A stretch of DNA of 64,000 nucleotides, taken from Marisa cornuarietis. Taxonomy: Eukaryota > Mollusca > Gastropoda > Architaenioglossa > Ampullariidae. Location: NCBI GenBank assembly GCA_004794655.1, contig SMMW01000081.1, positions 62,001 to 126,000 on the forward strand. The letters run 5' to 3'. The position numbers and the translations under genes are program-made. Positions 51,691 through 62,400 of the stretch are shown here, piece after piece. The notes under the pieces are model-generated. The model did no database searches and was not told where the DNA came from. It was given only the letters and a program-made list of their open reading frames with translations. How positions within the stretch are numbered: the stretch's first letter is position 1; the number at the start of each line of letters is the position of its first letter.

Positions 51691-52124
51691 AGATCTCAAT
51701 GTCTGATCTCAATGGGCCACAGAAGCCGATGATGTCTACATCAAAGTCACTTTCATGGAACCATATTCCGGTAAATGAGAATAATCAAGTAGCCCTGTGT
51801 AGTCGAAAGTTGTGTACCCACGCCTTAAAGACCAACCTGAATGGTTTTCGTTGTTTTCATATATCGGTAGAGAGAGGCGATATGAAACTAACCTGTAAAT
51901 TTTAGCCTTCAAAACCCATCCATTCATTAATTATCCGTACTTTGCATTTAGTTTTTTTGAATTAAGACAACTTTATATATATATACACACAAATGTTTAT
52001 GTCATACGTCTTTAATTATTATTAAATTTATTGGTCTTACACACATAACACACGAGGTCTATGTACAAATGTGTATATCTACAAACAAGATGAAATGCAA
52101 AGGCCTGCATGCGAACTGTGCGGT
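51691..52124. other. No gene recognised
   Basis: AT-rich linker between the L2-like LINE and the RING ORF. Confidence 0.4.
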
Positions 52125-52559
52125 CTACCATCTGCTGAACCGTCGATACAAGCGCCGTGAAGGTCGCTCGTGCCGCTGCCTCGCGCTGGGAAGTAACCCG
52201 TGGGTCCTGCTGTCGTGGGTACAGCAATGCGGGTTGCTGTTGGACAGGCAGAGAAGATCCTCACAACCTTGGCAACTATTGGGTGTCCCCTCGTGCCTGC
52301 CCCGTGCAGTTGCCTTAAGGTCGAGGTTGGTAGGCAGAGCGGAGGCCACTATCTCTGCCAGAAGCCTGCTTGGGTATCCTGGTATCCGCAGCTCAAAAAT
52401 CGGGAAGCGGCACATTGGGTATCTGGCCCCCATCTCTCGCGCCTCCAGCCAGGTGACGAGACACGTGTGGCAGATGATGTGGCCACAAGCGATGATCTTT
52501 GGGTCCTCAAAGATTTTGCAACAAACGGGGCAGTTGGTTAATACTGAAGAGTTGCTCAT
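52125..52559 (-). CDS. Single-exon RING-finger ORF with a missing zinc ligand
   Basis: The ORF runs from an ATG at 52559 (an in-frame upstream start is possible at 52613) for 144 residues. The RING pattern is CPVCCKIFEDP, then ACGHIICHTCLVTW, then YPMCRFPIF. The seventh ligand, normally the first Cys of CPxCR, is Tyr. RING proteins are usually E3 ubiquitin ligases, but this one may not hold its second zinc. The C-terminal half is not recognised, and the lack of introns suggests a retrocopy or relic. Confidence 0.5.
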   Translation of the reverse strand: MSNSSVLTNCPVCCKIFEDPKIIACGHIICHTCLVTWLEAREMGARYPMCRFPIFELRIPGYPSRLLAEIVASALPTNLDLKATARGRHEGTPNSCQGCEDLLCLSNSNPHCCTHDSRTHGLLPSARQRHERPSRRLYRRFSRW

Positions 52560-52869
52560 CCATGTCGACAGAAAACAAAAATCAGTCAATAAATCAACAA
52601 ATCGAAAAATCATTCAATGAAATAATTGCTTATACAACTGTAAAATAACTATGTTCTTTAAAGCGAACTTTAGTACTATGCGATTTTAGAATAAAAAGAC
52701 ATAAAGCTTACCGTCGAGTGACCAAAGTGATAGCAAGAAACAAGTCACCGATTAAGTTTAAAAGACAATAGTCACAAATAGTGACAGAAAAGTTGCTCAC
52801 AAAATGCCGGATAACTAGTTGTAATGGGCTGGGTAGCCTCGCCCTGGCCACATTACTGGAAGAATGTCT

Positions 52870-53130
52870 CGGCCGCTAGTCGGGTGCTGGGGTGGGTGGG
52901 AGGTTTCTTATCTCCTTCACCTGTTGGTAATTGACAAGCTTAGACCTGGTGATGTTTATGACTAACGTTCTGTCAACTGTCGTCTCGTCGCCACAAGCAG
53001 ATTGCACACCTAAAACCCCGGAAACACATTGTGCACCCGAAACGCAACAAACATATTGCACACCTGAAACCCCACAAACACTTTGCGCAAGGAAACCCCA
53101 CTTCTGAAATCCCACAAACACACTATACAC
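52870..53130. repeat. Degenerate minisatellite, about 29-bp period
   Basis: Units such as attgcacacctgaaaccccacaaacac recur four to five times with divergence between about 53003 and 53128. Confidence 0.6.
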
Positions 53131-53785
53131 CTTCAGCTCCCGTGACGTCGAAGGCCAGTGACTAAAGAAAAAAATAAGATATTCTGAAGGACAAAAGAAT
53201 CCAACTCTTAATTGTGCAACAAAGTTGATTAGAGTTGGTCCGGTTAACCTCTACAAGAATGTTGCTGCTATCGTTGGGTTAATAAATTCTATGTAAATGA
53301 TCTTTTCCCTTATACAGGGTCATGGCAGCTTGTCTGTGCTATTATTGATGACACTGTTAGATTCACTATGATGTATCTAGAACATTAAATTATTAAGTGT
53401 ATAATGCTAAAGATTAATCTTAGTGTGAAGTTGTATTAGAACCTGTCCACAGAAGAGTGATGGTGACAGTTTACTTCATATAATTGTATTTATGCAGTGT
53501 ATGCAAGTAAGGGTAGAGGAAATGAAGGAAGAAGGTGTTAAAGTATGTATGGTGTGTGTGTGCGTGTCTAATTCCGTCCTCTTTGTCGTTTATGTGATTT
53601 TGTTCTATATGGGAGCTATGTTAGTGTTATTGTATTGCTGTTCTGTATTGTGATATGGAAAAAAAATGGTATCGAAGAAAGAAAATAATAGCTAAAGGAA
53701 GACATAAATAATTACCAGTAAACAATGCAAACAAATAATAATACTGAATGACAAAATGAGAAAGGAAAATATAAAGAGATTTTAG
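53131..53785. other. No gene recognised
   Basis: AT-rich DNA; nothing supported. Confidence 0.4.
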
Positions 53786-53949
53786 GAAGTCAGTGCCTTA
53801 TTCAAGTCATTAAACGAAAGTCAGGAGCCGATGTACAGTTGGACCCGAACCGGTCTTCCGTACAAGACACGAAGACTGTCATCATCCGCGGCTCACATCT
53901 CCAGATCGAGACGGCAGTCAGGCTCATCAACCAGAAGACTGAAAACCAG
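53786..53949 (+). pseudogene. KH-domain exon-like fragment
   Basis: The sequence follows a tttag acceptor and ends before a cag|gtttgc donor-like site. It reads GSQCLIQVIKRKSGADVQLD then TKTVIIRGSHLQIETAVRLI, the classic KH pattern of a helix ending SGA.h.hD, then hhIRGS and a helix. KH domains bind single-stranded RNA or DNA. No partner exons are seen and the GxxG loop is only partly present, so it is probably a stray or captured exon. Confidence 0.5.
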
Positions 53950-54190
53950 GTTTGCATAGAGATGTGTCGTGTGAATATCACGGAGATGGAGGTGAGAATT
54001 CCTTCAACAACTCTTCATAGGACCATCCATCACGATTTTGGGTTAAACAAGAAGTCTGCTCGCTGGGTGCGAAGGTTACTGACGGACCAGCAAAAGTAAA
54101 GACGTGTGGACTGGTGCAAGGAATTTTCGGAAACATTCAATCACGGGAGTTTTGCTGGCTTAAAGCGCATCACCACAGGTGATGAATATT
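53950..54190 (+). pseudogene. mariner-type transposase fragment
   Basis: IPSTTLHRTIHHDFGLNKKS, ARWVRRLLTDQQK, a stop, then RRVDWCKEFSETF and KRITTGDE resemble the linker and start of the catalytic domain of mariner transposases, ending at the first catalytic Asp. There is an in-frame stop, and the downstream part is lost. Confidence 0.7.
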
Positions 54191-55298
54191 GTCCATATCT
54201 GTTTAGTTCGAGCATCTGTCTTATCTTGTTTAAAATTTAAATGGTTAAGAGAGGCTATACTATTTGGAAATGTGAAGCTAAGAGATGCGCAGTTATCTCA
54301 TTATGAATCGCAAAAATAATTGCTTGTAGTATCCTAAGCACAGACCCAAGCGTCTCAGGTAAGTCACGTGTGTGTGAAAAAATTTTGTCACAGAGAAAAA
54401 CGAAACTGAACAAATGAGAAGATCGTTTGGTTCTGTTTTACGAGTTGGTGGTAATGGCGTGTAGAAACTATATCCAGTAGTAGCTGTGTCATCAGTGATA
54501 TCATAGTCTTGATAGCAGTAAAGTACTAGTACTAAAATATACAGTAACTAATAACTTTTAATGCGCACAATGTTGTAGTGATAAAGTCTCCAGTTAGCGC
54601 AGTGTGTATTCATAACTTAGTGTCACGCCTACTGCGGATACATCATGGGACACGACAGATAAATAGTTAAACAGATGGATGTGAGGTCTGTCGCTAGACT
54701 GACCCCTGCTCGAACAAAAGAAATGGTACGAAGAAGAAAGGTTCTGCTATAATTCACCAAAACTTTAAGGACTTTCAGAAGGAAGCTGGAAGAGTTCATC
54801 ACGAGGTGACTACGTGTTCTCAGGTAACTACCGACCGCTTTTTCACCTGTCACCTGCGTGACGCGACTTTTTGTCGCCGTCATTTGCTTATCGTCAAACC
54901 TGTTTTATAGTGTACATTGCTGTTCATTTTTGCTTTAATACACAGTAAACACTGCAAGATCAGTAACAGAACATGATATTAAACAGTTTATCTATTTGCG
55001 TAGTAATTTCAATAGCATCTTTTGCTATGCGAACTTTCCATGCTCGACACGGGCGAGTGAACTTTGTAAACGCACAGTCTGTGCCAAGGGCATCACGTGG
55101 CACATATATTGCTAAAAACCGAACATGTTTTTTTTTCCTGTTTTGTTTGTTAGCCATATTTAACTTTTGTCAAGATATTGCAGGCTTGTGTAGACAGCAT
55201 TGATATCACTAGACTTAATTATTTTAAAATGTGACTCTTAAGGGCTGAGACATGTTCAATATTGAATCCTAACTTGTGACTGCGTAGTTTAGTGGGGT
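54191..55298. other. No gene recognised
   Basis: AT-rich with short frames only. Confidence 0.4.
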
Positions 55299-55710
55299 CA
55301 TGAACGTTGATCTACTGGACTGCTGACGAAATGCCGAGACCAACGCTTAGCCTCTTGCGAAGTTCTGCACCGCTAGTCTCGGCGAGTGGATTCAGTCTGA
55401 TTTCCGTTTCCGGAGACGCAGCACGACGATGGAACGTACGCCTATAGCATGAATGAGAGCCGCTCGTCAATCGTCTTACTCTTTCGATATACATGGCGAA
55501 AAAAACTTAAGCCAAAAATTTTTTAACTTGCACAGTGGCATCCTTCCATGCTGCAGGAGTTACAACTTCCTGGCTGTTTATATTTCTTTACTGCTGACAT
55601 AGCCGTTGTTGACGTCGTTCGCTACCGGAAGCTGCTATTCTTCCTCGAGCCTCGTTCTCGCCGCATTGGAAAAAATCGTCTGCTAACAGTCCAGTAGATC
55701 AACGTTCATG
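55299..55710. mobile_element. MITE-like element with 24-bp perfect inverted ends
   Basis: Positions 55299-55322 (catgaacgttgatctactgg...) are the exact reverse complement of 55687-55710 (...ccagtagatcaacgttcatg). The interior is 364 bp with no ORF. A second inner inverted pair, gccgagac...gtctcggc, lies at about 55332-55384. No clear target duplication was found. Confidence 0.75.
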
Positions 55711-55839
55711 GTGAGGTCACTGTCTCAGCATAACAACTGTTTCTCAGGTGAAATGTTGTAGTCTAGCTGTGCCTGTACCTGACTCCAGAGGACATATGTC
55801 ATCCCATCGCTGTTTCTGTCAAATGTAGCGAACGACGAC
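55711..55839. other. Short linker
   Basis: Nothing recognised between the MITE-like element and the LINE fragment. Confidence 0.4.
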
Positions 55840-56450
55840 AACAACGGCTCGAAGAGGTGAGCAGCTTCAAGTACTTGGGAGCCACCCTCTAGATATCCGC
55901 ATCAGGATGGCAACAGCAGCAATAGGTACACTAGATAGGATCTGGCACAGCCACAAGATAAGGTTCACTACCAAGTACAAGCTGTACAAATCCCTGGTAG
56001 TGCCGATCCTGCTCTACGGATGCGACACGTGGACTCTGCTCGCCGAAACGGAAATAAGAATCCAGGCATTCGAGAACAAGTGCCTGAGGAGGCTGCTCCG
56101 GATCTCATACCAAGAACCTAAAACCAACGACTTTGTAAGAGACAAGATGGCCACACTCGTAGGACACCAGGAACCTCTACTCTCAACAGTCAAGTGACGT
56201 AAGCTGGTCTTCTTTGGCCATGTGACCCGGCACGATACCCTGTCGAAGACCATCCTTCAAGGCACCTTGGAGGGTGACCAACGCCGCGGTGTTCAGAGGA
56301 AGAACTGACTTACGAATGTCAAAGACTGGACTGGTCGTCCTGTACAGAACCTGCTGACTATCGCCCAAAATAGGCAAGAGTGGCGGCCCCTGTCAGCTGC
56401 AGCGTCTATCCATGTGCTAGGCAAGGGACGACTGACTGGTATGGTGGCGT
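55840..56450 (+). mobile_element. LINE 3' fragment, same family as 18000-19700
   Basis: Frames give SSFKYLGATL, TLDRIWHSHKIRFTTKYKLY, LYGCDTWTLLAETEIRIQ, CLRRLLRISYQEPKTNDF, GHQEPLLSTVK, FFGHVTRHDTLSKTILQGTL, then LLTIAQNRQEWRPL. One stop follows STVK. The last bases (ggacgactgactgg) match the tail type of the other copy. Confidence 0.8.
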
Positions 56451-56563
56451 TACTTGTTCTGTAAAATTCAGTTACATGTTAAGTACTTGGAAATGCCACA
56501 CAACAGAAGTATGTGTATGATGTCGTGACGATGACTACACATGTGTTTTGCACACTCTCTCTT

Positions 56564-56601
<38 letters not shown>

Positions 56602-57687
56602 ACAGATAAAACTCACAAAGATCACCCCTCCAGCAAGAGCCTATACCTAATGAGTTATCTGCACAGAGCAGTAGCTCTAACGCTTGCAACAGTTGTGATC
56701 ACGATTCATAATTTATGCCTATAGCACTTTTTAATCCTAGTCCAGATGTTGCACCCCCAAGGATGCCTACAGACGACAGATTGCTATCCGATTCTCACAA
56801 TCCAAATTTATATTCCTTTGCCAAGACAAACAGGACACTTAAAGACAGTTCATAAAGTCTTTCATCTGCACATTGGGGCCTAAGCCTCTAGACAGTCAAT
56901 AAAGACCATATCCTGCCCCAGTGGTCACAGTCTTACCCAACATACTCCTCTGTTAATCTATAACATTTTTGTTGAGTTTCCATTTCTGCTTAAAGATAAA
57001 AATGCACTTTTCTACATGTATGACCAGTGCAGCTAGAATATGTTGACTTGTCAAAGCTGAATTATTATTTCGTGCATCGGAAAACTCCGTTAGCGTAGAC
57101 GTCATCGATAAACATTTGTATAACACGAGTATACACCGCCTCATTCCGCCATATTGCCTATCCTCGCCGTGACCAGAGGCAGAGAAATATTTGCGTTATT
57201 CCACTGAAATAGCGCGAGACAGATGTTGGATTTGGCATCATAATAAATTTTCTTTGAGTGAGTACGTATTTTTTCCTTCAGTAGATAATGTGCAAATGAC
57301 TGCAATATAGCGATAACACCTCCAGCGTGGGCCTGTAGTTGATATCAAGATGATTTAAATATAGTCACAATCATCGGCCTCAGGAGAAAGAGGCTGTACG
57401 TGTGTTTGAGACCATCGGAAGTAATGAACTATAGTAGTATTGAGTGTACGAAATTATAAATTTAATATTACATCGTGGCAAGATAAGCAATACCATAAAA
57501 TTATTCATATTAATAATTACAGAAATCGGCGATCACGATCCGTATTGAACTTGTCAACAAATGTTAGAGACTTCATTCTAACCTGCTCACCGTCACTGCT
57601 GATGGTCGGCAAAAGAAAATCTAGTGGCGGGAACGTCTTTGTTATAGAGGCAGTGTATGTGAAGCCTTGCGTTCTACAATATTTGTA
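56451..57687. other. No gene recognised; (CT)n(CA)n at 56553-56604
   Basis: One compound dinucleotide tract; short frames only. Confidence 0.45.
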
Positions 57688-57830
57688 CACGGGTGTTGTA
57701 TCGGTTCTCTATACATTTACACGGGTGTTGTACAGGTTCTCTATACCTAAACACTGGTGCTGTATCGGTTCTCTATTCCATTACACGGGTGTTGTATACG
57801 TTCTCTATACTTGTTTACGGGTGTTAGATA
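57688..57830 (+). repeat. Minisatellite, about 35-bp period, four to five units
   Basis: Units share ttacacgggtgttgta.cggttctctatac with small changes. Confidence 0.75.
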
Positions 57831-57933
57831 AACAACATAGGAAGTAGACGCTATCTCCGACAATCTTGGTCCTGTTGCGGGGAGACCATTTTCAACGTCT
57901 ACTGACTCACTTTGTGCTCCACAACAGGTGAGA

Positions 57934-58017
<84 letters not shown>
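57934..58017 (+). repeat. (ATC)n microsatellite
   Basis: Twenty-eight trinucleotide units; the minus-strand frame reads poly-Asp and is spurious. Confidence 0.9.
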
Positions 58018-58828
58018 TAAGGTATATGCTCGTGGTGGTGCTATTATAGGTCACTAGCAAAGAGTATGTATCTCTTACAAGGGAGTTCAATGCGTTTTAC
58101 CATTGTAGAGGACGGTCAGATACACTAACAATAGACATTTTTACTTTCAGACAAACACGCAAGGATACAGACAACATTGTCCCCTATACTGTGTTTGTGG
58201 CCTGGTATCCCCAGACGTTTACTGTCACACAACTGAGACAAAGTGTGTTATTATTCTCTATGTTGATATCTTTGTTTTGTTCATGTTGCTGATGGAGCGA
58301 CCTATTATACAGCACTTCTGTGTTTTGTGTACCATTCTTTGTAATCTCTTTCTCCTTCACACACACACACACACACACACTCTATCACAAGCACAACAAT
58401 GCATACCCACAAACACTGTGTCCACAGGTGTTCTTTCACTCTAAAATGGCAAAGATCTGTCATTGGGCTTACCGTTATCTATTGTAGGGAGTTTTGTTTC
58501 TACAGTGTAGTAAGTTGGGTAATATGAGCTCCATAGTATTTTCAAAAAACCACATGTTAATTCTAAACTCAATAGCAACATATAAATTCTATACACAAAA
58601 GTAACAGATTCTAAACACAATAATAACTTATAACTTCAAAATCCAATAGTAAAGCCTCTCATTAAATAGATGACTAAAGTAAAAAAAAAAGGGGTCAGGG
58701 TTCACTAACAGGGCTAGCCGTTCTCTACTGTTGTTTTACTTCCCCATAGGTAGTTCCAATTTATTATTTTCTAAAACTGCGACAAAGATAACATAAAACG
58801 TAGCACTAACAATACCTTACGAAGAGAC
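58018..58828. other. No gene recognised
   Basis: (CA)n occurs at 58357-58380. Confidence 0.4.
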
Positions 58829-58881
<53 letters not shown>

Positions 58882-59001
58882 TCAGTAAAAGTTGTGCACA
58901 TTAGTGTTTTTACAGTGGTATGAAGAGGTGACGGACATGTCAGTGTGTGTAGTGGTATACCGAGGTGACTTACGCAGGGTTATTACAGGGCGGTGCACAC
59001 A
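58829..59001 (+). promoter_or_regulatory. 5' flank of receptor paralogue 3
   Basis: (TGAT)n at 58829-58880 is followed by gtggtatgaagaggtgacgg, acatgtcagtgtgtgtag and gtggtatac, the same unit type as at 30120-30240, 31138 and 10577-10650. The start codon context gtgcacacaATG is shared with paralogue 2. Confidence 0.5.
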
Positions 59002-59077
59002 ATGGAAGCACGTGCTGTGGTCACAGTTGTCTTCATCATTATCCTTGATGTCCTTTTCAACACGCAGGATGTAAAAG
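59002..59077 (+). CDS. Paralogue 3 exon 1: signal peptide
   Basis: MEARAVVTVVFIIILDVLF followed by NTQDVK: a hydrophobic core after a short charged start. Donor gtctgt, phase 1. Confidence 0.7.
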
Positions 59078-59439
59078 GTCTGTTAATTAATAGGGGCTTA
59101 CGATGTTATGATGAAATTGATGTTGTGCTGTGGCAGCTGCTGATAATGTTAGATGTGGTAGTAGTGGCAGCAGCAGAAGTATTTGATCAAAGTTATAGTT
59201 AAAGTTATTTGTAAGCTATAAGCTAAATTTCACCATAACTATGTTTAATGAATAGAAGCAAACTGAGTAGTCTATAAATAGCCAAGAAATTCAAGCATTT
59301 ACAAGCGCATACATAAACACGTTGTTTACAGGACACTTAGTCAGTGCCCTGACAAATATAGTCGTGTATTGATAATCTTTATTTTCTTTTCATTAATATT
59401 TTTATTACTTTTTATTATTCCTTGCAAAACATAGGTTTT

Positions 59440-59481
<42 letters not shown>

Positions 59482-62400
59482 ACGACAACTCATGGCTGCT
59501 TTATTAATTTACTGCTAAGAATTTCAAACACAAAATCCCCAAATGACAAACAATTATGAAGGATGTCATTTTATTTATAATAAATGTAAAACATTTTATA
59601 CGGATAAAGTATTTTCCTGAATTTGACGTAGCAGTACTAAATGACAGCAGTTAATTTGTTTAAAGCTTTCTCTATATCTAAGTTTCTTTGCTAAAATTGC
59701 TTGACAATTTTTATTTAGTTTTACTTGGTTAAGAATGAAAGTGTAGAGAGTTAACAGTCTTACAGAACCTTCCAAACAGCACAGGTGTAACGAGTTTGGC
59801 TCCTCAGCCTTGTACCTGCCATTCATTATTTTTATAGACTAAAGAGTAATAAGACCTGTAATAATTTCCAAATGAAAAAGAGCTTCCTGAAACATTTTCA
59901 TTACAAAACTAGATGTACTACTGATTCTCTCGTGTCCTGTATCGTTACAGCCAGCATTGTATCATGTGACGTCACGTCGGTGGAGCCACTGACCAACACT
60001 TCAGTCACGTGTCGCTTTCCTGAGAATGTCAGTCAGACGAGGAGGCCCTTCTCTGTCTCTTTATACAAAGGGACACAATACACAGGTGTGCAGACCATAA
60101 CTCTTTATACCAAGGGGCAAATTATACAGGTGTGCATACATTAAGTCATGCTGAAGCGGTTGACTTGTCAGCAAGTTCAGTCTATTTCCTGTCAAAGAAG
60201 AATGTCTTCTTTTTTTCTCAGTGTAAATAAATAACTGTTCAGTAAAAGTTTGTAATAATTTTGAAGTGGTCCATTTTAACGTTTTGATATTGTATATTGT
60301 GTCGAAACTTTTAACTATTTATTAAAAAATAATTTCAGTTGAATATGAAGATATCCTGGACTGTTGGTGGCTGTCAGGAAGAATGAGCTGTGCAGTTCAG
60401 TCAGGATTTATCTTTAACAGAGTGATATCACACGAACTCGCATTGGAGATCCCACGAGTTTCTGAAAAATACATCGGAGGATACGCTTGCAAGCTTCAAA
60501 ACGAAAATCCAAAAGATATTAGACCATGCGAACTGAAGATAAAGCTAGGTAAAAAGAACAGCTCTTTTCCTGCTGATAACATCTAATCATTTTTTATTAC
60601 TGGCTGTCTAGTAGCCTGTCTATGATCAGCTGTTCATGTTTTGTTTTAACTATAATTTTTTCCACAAAAATGCGATTTGAGATAGATGTATGTACACCTC
60701 AAGACAACGAGTATTGTCAACCCCATGTTGCGATCTGTCATTACAACCCACCGCAAGCACTACACTTGAAAATGCCTTCCATCCTGGTCAGTGGTCATGC
60801 ATAGTTCTTTACCGAAATTTTGTCTCATTTGCTAAATGCAGTCCGCGGTGCTATTCCTCTATATCCACAATGGCTCCAGTTACATCAACCCCACCCCACC
60901 CCCCAAAAAAACCTGCGCTAGTATTCTTAACCATATTTATTTATTCATATAGCTTTCTTTAATATCATACTTATCCATTCATTTGTCTTTCTCTCGTGTC
61001 TCAGTGTTACAAAATTCTGAGACATCCATGAGTTCTATTACATTTTAATAAAGCAACAACAGAAAATGATATCATACCTCGTCTAAGCGAAGTTAATCAA
61101 AAGAGGGGTCAGTAAGTGTAGAGAGCTAGTACGCTTCTAATATACACTAATCCCAGCTATAGGTGAGATGTAGATGACGTGACACCGGTGCGTCTTGCTC
61201 TTTCAATATTACGGGCCTGAGTGAATTTTATACATAGTTCGCGCCAAAAATGTCTATGAGCGAGGTTCAACAAATAATTTGTGTCCTGTTAACTCTTTCA
61301 TACCTACGCGCGTTGTAAATGCTCGCAGTCATTCTCCATATGTATCCAACACAGATGTCCCAGAGGGGTTAATTATACCAAGAAAAACTGGAGGCACGGA
61401 CTGGTTCATGACAGCAGTCTACACGACAAGGATTAAACATTTCCATTTAATGAAGGCAGAAGATAAAAGGGAGATAATGTGTTTCAGTGGGGAAAACAAT
61501 GTGTGACGCCCCCTCAGCTACACTGAACTCACGTACGTCACTAACCTGCTACTTCCCAGAAGATCTCAGCAAGACCAGGACAGGCCTTAGTGTCTACCGT
61601 TACTCCAATCGTAGTGACCCAGGTAATGTAACTTGTTCTTTAGAATTTTACTGCGAATTATTTTTATGCCGCTCACTTTGAGCTTACAATACAATGGATT
61701 TAATTAACTGTTTATGAATACATCACTTAATTTTCTTCCTTGGCCTGTAGAACAAATTATACCCTTTAAACAAACAAGTCTGGTCTTTTAACTCAAGACA
61801 ATCGTCTACTGCTTTCATTCTGTGTTTTCCTGTGCTATAATGCTAGTTTTTGTTTATATGCATGTGTGTAAGAGTGGAAATAAGAATAAAAAGTTTTCAA
61901 AGCCCTTTTCTCCATAATATGACTAATATAATATAATATATTCTTCTTACTATTATTATGTTTCAACGGAGATTGTATACATAGTATTATTATAATTCAA
62001 AGGAGTATAAGACGTACTATTCTCCATTTCCTATTAATAATATCATTATACAATTTTGAGGATGATTCTAGATGTTTATTATGCAAGTGTTGTAATCTAG
62101 CAGCTTGTACTTTGAGTGATTCTATTCTCTTCAACCTGTTGTATACGACATGTACAGTGGAGGTAATGTCATGCCAGTGGAAGGGAGACAATCTGTTCTG
62201 TAACACATACCTTCGTGGCTACGAGTTTGATCGGACTGTGACAAGTCACCTGACTCTCGGGATCCCTAAGGCCCAGGAAGATCAAGAAGGGTCCTACAGC
62301 TGTCACCTGTCATCTGTTGCATCTGTTCACTATGACAACTGCTCTCTCACTTTAGTGTCAGGTACAGAGTTAGCACAAGACGGTTATAACTCCCGGAGTT

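Noticed and set aside
57899..58090. Poly-Asp ORF on the minus strand
   Set aside because: Translation of an (ATC)n microsatellite. The same applies to 38541-38765.
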